This document shows, piece after piece, positions 33,157-42,935 of a stretch of 47,618 nt of DNA. The stretch comes from Chitinophaga pinensis. GTDB taxonomy: Bacteria; Bacteroidota; Bacteroidia; Chitinophagales; UBA10324. The stretch spans positions 1 through 47,618 of the forward strand of contig CAMDDP010000024.1 in NCBI GenBank assembly GCA_945892775.1. The letters are read 5' to 3'. A program made the position numbers and the translations under genes. Every line of letters starts with the position of its first letter. Within the stretch, counting starts at the first letter, position 1. The notes below the pieces were generated by a model, which did no database searches, was not told the origin of the DNA, and saw nothing but the letters and a program-made list of their open reading frames with translations.

Positions 33157-35337
33157 TTAATAAAGACCGTCAGTCAATACCATCAAATCAATTTGTTTTT
33201 TATCAATATTAGTTTTCAATAAACGAACCCGAACCTTTTCGCCTAAACGGAATTTGTATCCATATTTTTTCCCAACTAATTGATGATATTTTTCATCATA
33301 AGAATAAAAGTCACCCTTGATGCTATTAATTTTGATTAAACCTTCGCACTTGGTTTCAATAATTTCAGCAAAGAATCCAAAGTTGGTTACACCAGTAATG
33401 AGCGCATCAAAATCTTTTCCAACCCGGGTTTCCATAAACTCTACCTGCTTGTATTTTACTGAGGCACGCTCCGCTTCAGATGCATTGCGCTCCATTGCAG
33501 AACTGTGCTTACATTTATCTTCCAGCAATTTATCTTCATGATAATTTCCATCAAGCACCTGTGCAAGTATGCGATGGCTCATTACATCAGGATACCTTCT
33601 AATGGGTGAGGTAAAATGTGTGTAGTGAGGAAATGCCAACCCATAATGACCAATATTTTCTGATGAATAAATTGCTTTTGCCATTGTACGAATCCCCAAA
33701 CTCTCTAACATGTATTGTTCGGGTCTGCCTTTTATTTCTTCCAATAATTTATTGAAAGATTTCGCAATATGGCTAGGAGTACTAAGATTCATTTTATGTC
33801 CGAAAGCAAGCGCCGTTTCTCCAAATGCCTTTATCTTTTCATCATTCGGTATGTCGTGTATGCGATAGACAAATTGAACAGACTTACCATTTACTTTCTT
33901 CTTGCTTACGAATTCCGCCACTTTTTTATTTGCAAGCAACATAAAATCCTCAACCAATAAATGAGTATCTTTTCTTTCTTTAATAATTATTCCAATTGGT
34001 TTTTTATCAGCGTCCAATTGAAATTTAATTTCCGTTGAATCGAAATTGATACTGCCATTTTTAAATCGTTTATCACGAAGTTTATAGGCAAGGGAATTCA
34101 ATGTTTTCAATTCATTACTAAAAATTTTTAGTTCACCATCCAAAACTCTTTGTGCTTCTTCGTAAGTAAACCGTTTGTCAGAATGAATAACAGTTCGCCC
34201 ATACCACTCATTTACAATTTCAGCTTCTTCTGTCATTTCAAAGACAGCTGAGAAACTCAACTTATCTTCATTGGGCCGCAGCGAACACAATTCATTCGAC
34301 AACCTTTCAGGATACATGGTAACAGTTCTATCAACTAAGTAAACAGAAGTTGCGCGTGCATAGGCTTCATCGTCCATCAAAGTTCCGATATGAGCGTAGT
34401 GCGATACATCGGCAATGTGAATTCCTACTTCATAATTTCCATTCGGTAATTTCTGAAACGAGAGCGCATCATCAAAATCTTTCGCATCTTCCGGGTCAAT
34501 AGTTACCGTGGTAATTTTTCTAAAGTCTCTGCGCTTCGCAATTTCTGCTTCGCTGATCTTATCTGGCAATAAAGCAGCTTCTGCTAAAACTTCTTTCGTA
34601 AAATTCAATTTAAAATCATGCTCCAATAAGATTGAATGCATTTCCACGTCATTGGTTCCAGCAGGGCCAAGAACCAAAGAAACAATTCCAGTTGGATGCT
34701 TTGCACCAGTAACCCATTCAGCCATACGAACCAATACTTTATCTTTTGAATTGGCACCATTTAGCTTGTCCGGAGGAACTAAAAATGTAACAGGAAACTG
34801 AGGAAGATCAGGAATCATTAAATATTTTCCCGAATCAAAATGTATAGTCCCCGAATAATTTTCCTGTGAGCGCTTAACTACTTCAATCACCTTTCCTTCC
34901 AATCTCGATTTTCTCTTTATTGGAAACAGTCGAACTTTTACAGTATCACCTTCAAATGCTTTTCCTGTATTCCGAAAATCAATGGCAATGTCTTTCTTGC
35001 TTTCAGGTGTCATTACCCATGCATTTCCGCTCTGAGTGAATTCAATAACACCTTCAAATACATTTCCTGATTGCGGAGCTGTTGTGTTTTCACCTTCAAC
35101 AGTTTCTTTCTTTTTTTCTTTCGAAAGAAAAATCACTGTCCCTCTTTTTGTCAATCGGTTTTCACTTACTAAAAAATTAACAGCTGCATGCAGTTGTTCG
35201 GCAGTGTACTGGTGCTTTAATTTTTTCTTAATTTGCTTGAACGACAATTTCGGCTCAACAGACTTCATAAAAACTTTAATCACTTCTTCCATTATAACGA
35301 AAGGAACTTTTACTTCTTCTTTATTATTTTCTGACAT
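33157..35337 (-). CDS. rnr: Ribonuclease R
   Basis: 726 residues. A helix-turn-helix-like N-terminus (about 20-75) is followed by two cold-shock/OB domains, the RNB catalytic domain, and a C-terminal S1 domain (from about 640, KDFDALITGVTNFGFFAEI). The active site is the Asp cluster D281, D287, D289, D290 in IDPEDAKDFDDALS. It degrades structured RNA in the 3'-5' direction. It is transcribed alone, 75 bases downstream of terC on the same strand reading away from it. Confidence 0.95.
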   Translation of the reverse strand: MSENNKEEVKVPFVIMEEVIKVFMKSVEPKLSFKQIKKKLKHQYTAEQLHAAVNFLVSENRLTKRGTVIFLSKEKKKETVEGENTTAPQSGNVFEGVIEFTQSGNAWVMTPESKKDIAIDFRNTGKAFEGDTVKVRLFPIKRKSRLEGKVIEVVKRSQENYSGTIHFDSGKYLMIPDLPQFPVTFLVPPDKLNGANSKDKVLVRMAEWVTGAKHPTGIVSLVLGPAGTNDVEMHSILLEHDFKLNFTKEVLAEAALLPDKISEAEIAKRRDFRKITTVTIDPEDAKDFDDALSFQKLPNGNYEVGIHIADVSHYAHIGTLMDDEAYARATSVYLVDRTVTMYPERLSNELCSLRPNEDKLSFSAVFEMTEEAEIVNEWYGRTVIHSDKRFTYEEAQRVLDGELKIFSNELKTLNSLAYKLRDKRFKNGSINFDSTEIKFQLDADKKPIGIIIKERKDTHLLVEDFMLLANKKVAEFVSKKKVNGKSVQFVYRIHDIPNDEKIKAFGETALAFGHKMNLSTPSHIAKSFNKLLEEIKGRPEQYMLESLGIRTMAKAIYSSENIGHYGLAFPHYTHFTSPIRRYPDVMSHRILAQVLDGNYHEDKLLEDKCKHSSAMERNASEAERASVKYKQVEFMETRVGKDFDALITGVTNFGFFAEIIETKCEGLIKINSIKGDFYSYDEKYHQLVGKKYGYKFRLGEKVRVRLLKTNIDKKQIDLMVLTDGLY

Positions 35338-35411
35338 AAATATTGAACAAAGGTAGAATAATCAACCGAGAGTTGATTGTAGTAAATAAAATCTTAACAA
35401 AGGTTTAACAA

Positions 35412-36176
35412 CTACTTTGTTTGTTTTCTAAATCGAATATTAATCATCTCAACACCCAATGAAAACAAAACAGCTACATAAATAAATGTCTTATTAATAT
35501 GAATATCTAGACCTTCCATAATTAATGTGAACCCAATTAGAATAAGAAACGCAAGTGCGAGCATCTGTAATGTAGGATGCTTGTTTATTACATTACTGAT
35601 AGCTCCGCTGAACTGCATCATAATTAAGATTGAAATTATAACTGCAATTATCATTACTAAAATCAAATGGGTTAAACCTACGGCTGTTAATATAGAATCG
35701 AAAGAGAAGACCATATCCACTAAAATGATCTGCATAATCACTGGCCAGAATTTGCTTTTAGCCTTTACTTCCTTTTCGTTGTGAGTACCTTCTACCTTTC
35801 CATGAATTTCGGAAGTTGACTTAGCCAACAGAAAGAAACCTCCAAGAATCAATATCAGATCCTTTCCGCTTATGCCTGCCCCCTCAGCTGCATGTTCGGA
35901 GCCCATTTGCTGAAGTAATGATTCAATGGGAAGAGTAAATAATGGCGCAGTTAAACCTATGATGACTGATAAGAATAACAATAGAATGATACGCATTATC
36001 AGTGCAAGCGACAATCCGACCAACCTTGCTTTGCGTTGTTTTTCAACCGGTAACTTACCTGCTACAATGGAAATGAAAATTATATTATCAACCCCCAATA
36101 CTATTTCCAGGAAGGTTAATGTCAATAAACTGATCCAAGTACTTGTTTCATAAAAAATTTGCACATCAAAATTCAT
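35412..36176 (-). CDS. TerC family integral membrane protein
   Basis: 254 residues from the ATG at 36176 (MNFDVQIF), as six upstream residues from 36194 are not convincing. About seven membrane helices; signatures ETSTWISLLTLTFLEIVLGVDN, near residues 8-30, and VDMVFSFDSILTAVGL in the fifth helix, carry the acidic residues typical of the family. TerC proteins have been linked to tellurite resistance and, for relatives, to Mn2+ or Ca2+ export and to metallation of exported enzymes. The exact role here is unknown. A terminator lies upstream, belonging to the M4 gene. Confidence 0.92.
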   Translation of the reverse strand: MNFDVQIFYETSTWISLLTLTFLEIVLGVDNIIFISIVAGKLPVEKQRKARLVGLSLALIMRIILLLFLSVIIGLTAPLFTLPIESLLQQMGSEHAAEGAGISGKDLILILGGFFLLAKSTSEIHGKVEGTHNEKEVKAKSKFWPVIMQIILVDMVFSFDSILTAVGLTHLILVMIIAVIISILIMMQFSGAISNVINKHPTLQMLALAFLILIGFTLIMEGLDIHINKTFIYVAVLFSLGVEMINIRFRKQTK

Positions 36177-36212
36177 AATGCAAAAATAGAACAATAAAAT
36201 ATCTATGAAAGA

Positions 36213-36244
36213 AAAGCCACCTCAAAAAATATTGAGGTGGCTTT
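36213..36244 (-). terminator. Rho-independent terminator of the M4 metalloprotease gene
   Basis: A perfect 13-base stem (36213-36225 with 36232-36244) with a 6-base loop; read on the minus strand it is followed by TTTTCTTTC. It sits 23 bases after the M4 stop. Confidence 0.85.
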
Positions 36245-36266
36245 AAAGCATTCTATTAATAAATTA

Positions 36267-39200
36267 TTAATACAGCTTCTCTAGCTTGAAGTTTCTAATA
36301 ATAGCCGGAGATTTTATACTTAAAATGTAAACCCCTGTAGCAATTGATTCAGCTTTAATCGTCCAATTATTTTTATTTGAGCTAAATGAATACCACACTA
36401 CTTCCCCCAATGTATTATATAATGTTAATGATTCTATTTGCTGATTACCAGAGTAGTTTAAAGTAAAATCATTCAATGTTGGGTTTGGGAAAATAGACCA
36501 GCCATCCAAACTAATTAAATTATTAATTCCGGTTTTAACTTCATAAACCTGAGAAGTTGTATCGCAACAATTGTTGTCGCAAACAATTAAGGTAACAGTA
36601 TAGAAGCCAGGAGTTGTGTAAATGTGATTTACAGATTGGCCATTGCCATTTGTTGCATCACCAAAATCCCAGATATAAGAATTACCTATTGATGATGAAG
36701 TGAAATCATAGCTGAGGTTTGAACTTGTGTATGTAAAGGCAGCAGTTGGAGTTGTTCCGGTTGTTAAATTAACAACTGCAGAAGTTGCATTGCAGTTTCC
36801 ATTAGAAATAGTAACTGAATAATTTCCTCCGGAAGTTACGGTTATGGCTTGTGTAGTAGCTCCATTTGACCAGGAGTATGAAGGTGCGCTGGCTGAGGTA
36901 ATTGTTGCTGAAGCTCCATCACATAAATTAATTGTTCCATCAGGGGTAATTGATGGAGCAGGTAATTCAATAGTAGCTGTAACAGGAACTCTTGCGCTTA
37001 CACAACCAGGTTCCTGAAGTTGCCAATTATATAAAAAGTAATAGTAACCTGCTGCACTTGCGCTGTTGCCAGTGATGCTTAAAACTCCAGAATAGGTGTA
37101 TGGATATAATGCTCCCGCATTATTTCTGTATAAACCTGCAGGGCCAATTACACCAAACTCAAAATCAGTTCCGATAGCAAGATCCCAATTGAATGTAACA
37201 GTTTGATTGCCATCCAATACAAAGATGGTTGTATCATGAATAATGTTTCCGTTATTATCGAGCATTTGAAATTCACGGTCACCATCACCGCCGGCAATTA
37301 CATCAACAGACACCAATTTTACAGGAGATAATACATCAAAAATCTGGTAGCGGTCAACATTGTTAGTATAGTCGTTTCCTCCGCCAATTGAATTATCAAC
37401 CGGACCAACATATACAGGAGATGGATTTGTTTCTTCTTCCAGATAAAAAGTTGTGGTTGTGTTAATTAACGGTGTGTTGTAGGTATTTCCTGAATTTAAG
37501 AGGGTGCCACCGGTTGGCGAATCATACCAATTTATATTACCTGCACCAGAACCAGTTGCGCTTAAAGAGAAAGTAGTCGGATTACAATTTGAAACATCAG
37601 AAATAACGGGTGAACTTGGAAGACTTATTGTGATGTAAGCTGTTTTAATTTCGGTACCTGAACCTACTGCATTGGTAACAGTCAGAGTTACAGTATAAAT
37701 TCCATTAGCAGTGTAGGTATGTGTAGGATTCTCTAAGGTTGAATTGCCACCATCACCGAAATCCCAATCCCAATCAGTTGGTGATTGAGTTGATAAATCA
37801 GTAAAGTCAATTGTTCCATCGCAGCTAACAGTTTCGGAAGTAACGAAATCAACATTAGGTAATGCTGTTTCACAAATCCAACTTGCTGCAAAACCTGACT
37901 GGGTTAATCCTACATCTGATGTGCTTTTGAGTGTTAATGAATTTCCTGTAGCAACAATGGTTCCTCCATTCGGAAGTGCAGTATTATCATACTGCCCAAT
38001 TAACGGGCTAGCAGTGGTTGGTCCATCATATACATACAGGTAATCGTAATTGTTTTCGTAGTTAAAGGAAGTAAAGGTGATGGAAACACCTGTTGCATTG
38101 TTGGGTGTAATGGTAATTGTTACATCGTGATTATCAGTATAATTCCCGGAAGGACCACCGTTATCGTATAACAATCCATCGCAACTGGTGAATATAGAGT
38201 TGCCGGTTAACGGCATGTTGTAAATGCAGGCAAGTGATGAATCTATTTGAATAAGGCCGGGATATGTAATTGAATCAATACCACAAATTCCCCCATTGGT
38301 AACAAGCTTAACATCGTAAGTTCCGAAGTTGGTATAAGTATGTTGAGGTGAAATCGCTGTAGAAGTGCCCCCATCTCCAAAGTACCAAGTATATGACCCA
38401 CCGTTTGAACTAAGGTTTTGGAAATTAAAGATTGCAGGTGATGAACATGCTGTAGTTATATCTACACTAAAATCTGCAATAACTGTTGGATCAAATGCGC
38501 CACCAACACCCACTGCATGCCAGGTTTCCGCAACCAGTTCAACCTGAGGCGAACAGCCCCCATAAATATCGGTTGCTGCATTAAGTGTAGCAATTCTTGC
38601 ATCGAAATATTGTGAATTCGAAAACATATAATCTGTCCATGCTTTGTATAAAATATCAGCAGCTTCTTCTAATGTTAAACCAGAAACATTATAAGCGTAA
38701 CCATTATCATTTGTTCCACTGCCGCCAACAGACAAAAGATAAAACCAATAATTTAATACGCCACTATTTGTATGAACCCCCCCATTATCAGGGCCTCCAG
38801 CGGCAACCCAACCGGCTCCCAAATATGTATCGGGGTCACCATATTGTGATGGATTGCTCATGTTACGAAATGGTGTTCCAAAATCTTCTCCAATTAACCA
38901 ATCTGCTGTTGCTCCTCCACCATAAAACTCAACAGCAGTTCCAATGCAATCACTATACCCTTCGTTCAGTCCACCTGGTTCATCCTGATAATTTAATCCA
39001 CATGTCATTTGAGTTACCCCGTGAGAAATTTCATGGCCACAAACATCTAATGATGTAAGAGGCCCGCCATTACCATCACCATAAGTCATTTCAGCCCCAT
39101 CCCAAAATGCATTATAGTAACCAACATCATAGTGTACATAGCTGATTAATTTCATCCCGGCATCATCCACACTATTTCTGTTGTGATTGTTCCAATAATA

Positions 39201-40148
39201 ATCATAAGTCATTTCAGCCCCATAGTGAGCATCTGTTGCATATTGATCCAAGTTGGCATTCACATTGTTCCACGCATTATCCGCATCAGTAAAATCAACT
39301 GCCGTTGCATAATCAGTTCCTGTTTGCATGTCATATGTTTCAATTCCCAAACCACGATCTGCTTCACGCAAACGATATCCACCTGCAAAACTATCGGTAA
39401 TAATTGTTTGTGTCCCAACATACCCAGTAACAGCAGATCCAGTTGCATCAGTATGTTCTATTCTATTAATTTTGTTGACAACAACTCCAGTGTTTGCATC
39501 CACGAATATATAGTCACGACTCAAAGGTTTAATTGCATAAACATCAAAACGGTAACAGAGTCTAAAATTTTTATCATCTCCATTAATAGATGCAAAAAAA
39601 AGTTCGCCCTTCGGAATTTGAGCAGCCAAAATATTCTGCTTTTGATCTATAGACATTCTTTGATAAACAGGGCTTTGCCACCGATAAGTATTTGCATTGA
39701 TTTTGGCCATGGCAAAATTTAAAGCTGTTGATTCATTAAGTACAGCATTAGATATCGAATTTATTTGTGGTACAAACCAACCATTGCACGAAATAACATT
39801 CCCGTTCTGGACATGAGCAATCCACATAGTATTAGCAACGGGAATTCCATTCCAAGTCTCCTGGTAATGTACATGTGAAACATTGTTCTTATCAATCGAA
39901 GTTTGTAATTCTTTTAACCCAAAAGCACTTGATGTTTTAAATGAAAGGCGCGTCCACCTTTCAAAGTACTGAGCTTTAATTAAATTAGTAGTGCTTAAAT
40001 AAATGAAAGACGGAAAGCCTGTTTTATCATTAATAATTATTTTACTTGTTCCGTTAATAAAATTATTGGCTTCAACACCAGTGAGTTCTTTTGATTGACC
40101 ATTTAAAAAAGATAAAAAAATAATTGCAAAAGAGAGGGTTTTTTTCAT
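36267..40148 (-). CDS. Secreted M4 (thermolysin-type) metalloprotease with PKD, CUB-like and T9SS domains
   Basis: 1293 residues. Signal peptide, then an FTP/PepSY propeptide region (about 30-220). The M4 domain (about 230-550) has HEISH (372-376), NEGYSD (395-400, zinc ligand E396), and GGVHTNSG (H458, the catalytic-site His), so it looks active. After it: PKD 1 (about 558-640), a CUB-like domain (about 645-758, CDGLLYDNGG, YDYLYVYDG), PKD 2 (765-845), an Ig-like repeat (846-905), an unnamed module, PKD 3 (about 1140-1215) and a sorting domain (WSIFPNPT) ending LEKLY. It should be autoprocessed and secreted by the T9SS. The transcript ends at the terminator downstream. Confidence 0.96.
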   Translation of the reverse strand: MKKTLSFAIIFLSFLNGQSKELTGVEANNFINGTSKIIINDKTGFPSFIYLSTTNLIKAQYFERWTRLSFKTSSAFGLKELQTSIDKNNVSHVHYQETWNGIPVANTMWIAHVQNGNVISCNGWFVPQINSISNAVLNESTALNFAMAKINANTYRWQSPVYQRMSIDQKQNILAAQIPKGELFFASINGDDKNFRLCYRFDVYAIKPLSRDYIFVDANTGVVVNKINRIEHTDATGSAVTGYVGTQTIITDSFAGGYRLREADRGLGIETYDMQTGTDYATAVDFTDADNAWNNVNANLDQYATDAHYGAEMTYDYYWNNHNRNSVDDAGMKLISYVHYDVGYYNAFWDGAEMTYGDGNGGPLTSLDVCGHEISHGVTQMTCGLNYQDEPGGLNEGYSDCIGTAVEFYGGGATADWLIGEDFGTPFRNMSNPSQYGDPDTYLGAGWVAAGGPDNGGVHTNSGVLNYWFYLLSVGGSGTNDNGYAYNVSGLTLEEAADILYKAWTDYMFSNSQYFDARIATLNAATDIYGGCSPQVELVAETWHAVGVGGAFDPTVIADFSVDITTACSSPAIFNFQNLSSNGGSYTWYFGDGGTSTAISPQHTYTNFGTYDVKLVTNGGICGIDSITYPGLIQIDSSLACIYNMPLTGNSIFTSCDGLLYDNGGPSGNYTDNHDVTITITPNNATGVSITFTSFNYENNYDYLYVYDGPTTASPLIGQYDNTALPNGGTIVATGNSLTLKSTSDVGLTQSGFAASWICETALPNVDFVTSETVSCDGTIDFTDLSTQSPTDWDWDFGDGGNSTLENPTHTYTANGIYTVTLTVTNAVGSGTEIKTAYITISLPSSPVISDVSNCNPTTFSLSATGSGAGNINWYDSPTGGTLLNSGNTYNTPLINTTTTFYLEEETNPSPVYVGPVDNSIGGGNDYTNNVDRYQIFDVLSPVKLVSVDVIAGGDGDREFQMLDNNGNIIHDTTIFVLDGNQTVTFNWDLAIGTDFEFGVIGPAGLYRNNAGALYPYTYSGVLSITGNSASAAGYYYFLYNWQLQEPGCVSARVPVTATIELPAPSITPDGTINLCDGASATITSASAPSYSWSNGATTQAITVTSGGNYSVTISNGNCNATSAVVNLTTGTTPTAAFTYTSSNLSYDFTSSSIGNSYIWDFGDATNGNGQSVNHIYTTPGFYTVTLIVCDNNCCDTTSQVYEVKTGINNLISLDGWSIFPNPTLNDFTLNYSGNQQIESLTLYNTLGEVVWYSFSSNKNNWTIKAESIATGVYILSIKSPAIIRNFKLEKLY

Positions 40149-40263
40149 TTTACATTTTGATTTTTAGGCTCCCAAAATAACAGTCGAAACCATTAATTCA
40201 ATTTTATTTTTTTAAAAAATAAACATTTTAGTCTATGCCTACTTTTAACTTGTTTTGCATTTT

Positions 40264-40980
40264 ATGAATAATAAAATTATTGTTGCTATTGATGGTCATG
40301 CTTCTTGCGGAAAAAGCACCCTTGCCCGACAGTTAGCAAATAAACTCGGGTATATTTATGTTGATTCAGGAGCTATGTATAGGGCTGTTACCTTATATTT
40401 TTGGGAAAATGGAATTGATTTTCGCAATAAAAAACAAATGACAACTGCCCTAAAAAATATTAACATCAGCTTTCAGCACAATGAAAAAAATGAGATGCCT
40501 GAAACTTTGCTGAATGGGAAAGTGGTAGAAAACGAAATTCGCTCAATGAAAATTTCAGAAGAAGTGAGCCCAGTAAGTGCAATTAAGGAGGTGCGTGAAT
40601 TTTTAGTAGCACAACAGCAGAAAATGGGAATCCACAAAGGATTAACTATGGACGGACGGGATATTGGAACAGTCGTTTTTCCAGATGCTGAATTAAAAAT
40701 ATTTTTAACCTCAAATGAAAAAACAAGAGCCGAAAGAAGATTTATTGAATTACAGGAAAAAGGAATTGAAGCAACAATGGAAGCGGTGATTCATAATCTT
40801 GAGTCGCGTGATTATGAAGACAGTCATAGAATTACTAGTCCACTTTATAAAGCGGGTGATGCCATTGAATTGGATAATACTTATTTGAACGAAGAACAAC
40901 AATTAGAGTTTGCGCTTAATCTTGTAAATGAAAAAATTAGCGAATTGTATAAAGTCGAATTAAACAAAACAGGTTTGTAA
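40264..40980 (+). CDS. cmk: Cytidylate kinase
   Basis: 238 residues from the ATG at 40264 (MNNKIIVAIDG); the TTG at 40255 is less credible. The P-loop is GHASCGKST (residues about 11-19), and YVDSGAMYRAVTLY and DGRDIGTVVFPDAELKIFLTS are the CMP-binding and core motifs. It phosphorylates CMP and dCMP. It is divergent from the M4 gene and forms an apparent two-gene unit with ispH, 20 bases downstream. Confidence 0.97.
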   Translation: MNNKIIVAIDGHASCGKSTLARQLANKLGYIYVDSGAMYRAVTLYFWENGIDFRNKKQMTTALKNINISFQHNEKNEMPETLLNGKVVENEIRSMKISEEVSPVSAIKEVREFLVAQQQKMGIHKGLTMDGRDIGTVVFPDAELKIFLTSNEKTRAERRFIELQEKGIEATMEAVIHNLESRDYEDSHRITSPLYKAGDAIELDNTYLNEEQQLEFALNLVNEKISELYKVELNKTGL

Positions 40981-41000
40981 ATGTTTATTTCTATGAATTT

Positions 41001-41885
41001 ATGATTGTAAAAATTGATGATAACAGTGGGTTTTGTTTTGGGGTTGTGTACGCCATACAAATGGCTGAAGACGAATTGCAGGAAAATGAACAACTGTTCT
41101 GCCTTGGTGATATTGTACATAATGATATTGAAGTAAAACGATTAACCGATAAAGGATTGAAAATTATTAATCACGAAGATTTGCAAAACCTACGTGACTG
41201 TACTGTGTTAATTCGTGCGCATGGCGAACCTCCAGAAACCTATTTAACCGCTTTACAAAATAATATCACTTTACTAGATGCGAGTTGCCCTGTTGTTTTA
41301 AAATTACAAAACCGTGTTAAAACCGCATATGATAAATCACCAGAAGCGCAATCGCAAATTGTGATATTCGGAATTCCAGGTCATGCTGAAGTTAACGGAT
41401 TAATGGGGCAGACAGATAAGAATGCCATCATCATAACAACTGAAGTTGACCTTGATAAAATTGATTACCACAAACCCATTATTCTGTTTTCGCAAACAAC
41501 TAAGAGCACAGATAAATTTTATAAAATTAAACAACTGATTGAAGAGCGTGCCGCTGCAGTTGGCAACACGAGTGTTTCCGCAAATGATACTATTTGCAGG
41601 CAGGTGAGTAACCGTGAGCCGCAATTAAAAATATTTTCGACCAAGCATGATGTTATCATTTTTGTAAGTGGAAAGAAAAGTTCAAATGGCAAAGTTTTAT
41701 ATAATGTATGCAAAGAGGTTAATGCACGCACTTACTTTGTTTCATCAGTTGATGAACTGATTGGTGAATGGTTTACTAATTCCGAATCAGTTGGAATTTG
41801 TGGTGCTACCTCTACACCACTCTGGCTGATGGAAAATATAGCTGAGAATATCAGGGAAAAGCATTCTTTAAATTCAGCCATTTAA
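41001..41885 (+). CDS. ispH: 4-hydroxy-3-methylbut-2-enyl diphosphate reductase
   Basis: 294 residues. The three iron-sulphur cysteines are C12 (GFCFGV), C96 (DASCPVV) and C199 (NDTICRQ); the proton-relay Glu is in GHAEVNG (E130) and the C-terminal GICGATSTP holds the substrate-binding loop. It is the last enzyme of the MEP isoprenoid pathway, making IPP and DMAPP. It follows cmk by 20 bases, probably on one transcript. A 200-base gap to rplS follows. Confidence 0.97.
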   Translation: MIVKIDDNSGFCFGVVYAIQMAEDELQENEQLFCLGDIVHNDIEVKRLTDKGLKIINHEDLQNLRDCTVLIRAHGEPPETYLTALQNNITLLDASCPVVLKLQNRVKTAYDKSPEAQSQIVIFGIPGHAEVNGLMGQTDKNAIIITTEVDLDKIDYHKPIILFSQTTKSTDKFYKIKQLIEERAAAVGNTSVSANDTICRQVSNREPQLKIFSTKHDVIIFVSGKKSSNGKVLYNVCKEVNARTYFVSSVDELIGEWFTNSESVGICGATSTPLWLMENIAENIREKHSLNSAI

Positions 41886-42049
41886 CAATTAAAAAAAAAC
41901 TAATACTTCTCTCTTCAAAAGGATAGAACAATACTTCATTTAAGTAAATAAAAGGCTTTATTGCCTTTAATATAAAGCTTTGGGATTTAACAATATTTAA
42001 CTTCCTGTTTTTTAATTAAAGTTAGATTTCTATATTCAGTTGATAATTC

Positions 42050-42057
42050 TATATTTG
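42050..42057 (+). promoter_or_regulatory. Candidate -7 box (TATATTTG) of rplS
   Basis: An exact TAnnTTTG match 29 bases before the rplS ATG. The -33 box is not clear. Confidence 0.5.
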
Positions 42058-42086
42058 CGACCTCAATTTTAAAAAACCTAATAGTA

Positions 42087-42455
42087 ATGGACGCGATAAA
42101 ATTTGTTCACGAACAATTAACCCAGAAAAAAACATTCCCTGATTTTAAAGCTGGTGATAATATCACTGTAAACTACAAAATCATTGAAGGAGTAAAAGAA
42201 AGAATTCAGGCCTTTCGTGGCGATGTAATTCAGAAAAAAGGTCATGGAGAAACAGCAACTTTTACTGTTCGAAAAATTGCATCTGGTATTGGTGTTGATC
42301 GCGTTTTCCCTTTCTATTCACCAAACATTGACAGCATTGAAGTCAATAAAAAAGGCAAAGTTCGTCGTGCCCGTATTTATTACCTCAGAGAATTAAAAGG
42401 TAAAAAAGCTCGTATTAAAGAAAAGATGATTTTAACTGGGGACGCTGCTAAGTAA
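42087..42455 (+). CDS. rplS: 50S ribosomal protein L19
   Basis: 122 residues, slightly longer than the family's usual ~115. The SH3-like core with [52 protein letters not shown] and the basic [20 protein letters not shown] are all characteristic. L19 lies at the interface of the ribosomal subunits. It is alone here: the trmD-rimM-rpsP genes often found next to rplS elsewhere are absent. A strong terminator follows. Confidence 0.98.
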   Translation: MDAIKFVHEQLTQKKTFPDFKAGDNITVNYKIIEGVKERIQAFRGDVIQKKGHGETATFTVRKIASGIGVDRVFPFYSPNIDSIEVNKKGKVRRARIYYLRELKGKKARIKEKMILTGDAAK

Positions 42456-42480
42456 TTAGCCTTAAAATTTACACAAACAA

Positions 42481-42510
42481 AAAAGTCCTTCTAAATTAGA
42501 AGGACTTTTT
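42481..42510. terminator. Bidirectional terminator between rplS and the HMA gene
   Basis: A stem of about 12 bases (AAAAGTCCTTCT at 42481-42492 with AGAAGGACTTTT at 42498-42509), a 5-base loop, T-tracts on one side and A-tracts on the other. It can end rplS (plus) and the metal operon (minus). Confidence 0.85.
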
Positions 42511-42532
42511 TATTTTTTAACTAAATCCTAAA

Positions 42533-42892
42533 TTATTCGTGCCCATTTTTCTGACAACACTTCGGAAGATTATTATAAGCATCTCCATTTGCCTTTACCT
42601 CATCAGCATCATATCCAATACTGCTAATAGAATTTTTTATTTGTTCAATTGAAATTAATTTAGGATTAAATACAACTATTAATTTTTTATTATCAAGATT
42701 TAAATCAACCGATTTTATTCCATCAATTATTTTTAATCCATTTTCAATTCTCTGCTGACATGAACCGCATTGAGCAGAAGTTTGAATGACTACCTTTTCT
42801 TTTCCGCCTTTAATAGCTGCAATTGTATTGTTAGATAAAATGCTTACAAATCCAGTAAGCAAAATTGAGATGATGATTAATTTGTTTTTCAT
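42533..42892 (-). CDS. Heavy-metal-associated (HMA) domain protein
   Basis: 119 residues. Signal peptide or membrane leader (about 1-26), then a ferredoxin-like HMA domain with the metal-binding CGSC (C42, C45) in TSAQCGSCQQRIENGL and the closing SSIGYDADEV. The tail carries further Cys and His (LPKCCQKNGHE), a possible second metal site. It is like periplasmic MerP/CopZ-type carriers that pass soft metals such as Cu. It is the third gene of a minus-strand unit, 43 bases after the TonB receptor gene. Confidence 0.9.
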   Translation of the reverse strand: MKNKLIIISILLTGFVSILSNNTIAAIKGGKEKVVIQTSAQCGSCQQRIENGLKIIDGIKSVDLNLDNKKLIVVFNPKLISIEQIKNSISSIGYDADEVKANGDAYNNLPKCCQKNGHE

Positions 42893-42935
42893 TATTGGTT
42901 TATTTTTAGTTTGATTAAAGTTTAATTTATCGTTT

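Noticed and set aside
39183-39722. 179-codon open frame antisense to the M4 gene
   Set aside because: Low-complexity Ile/Cys/Ser product opposite the M4 propeptide and catalytic domain; no motif.
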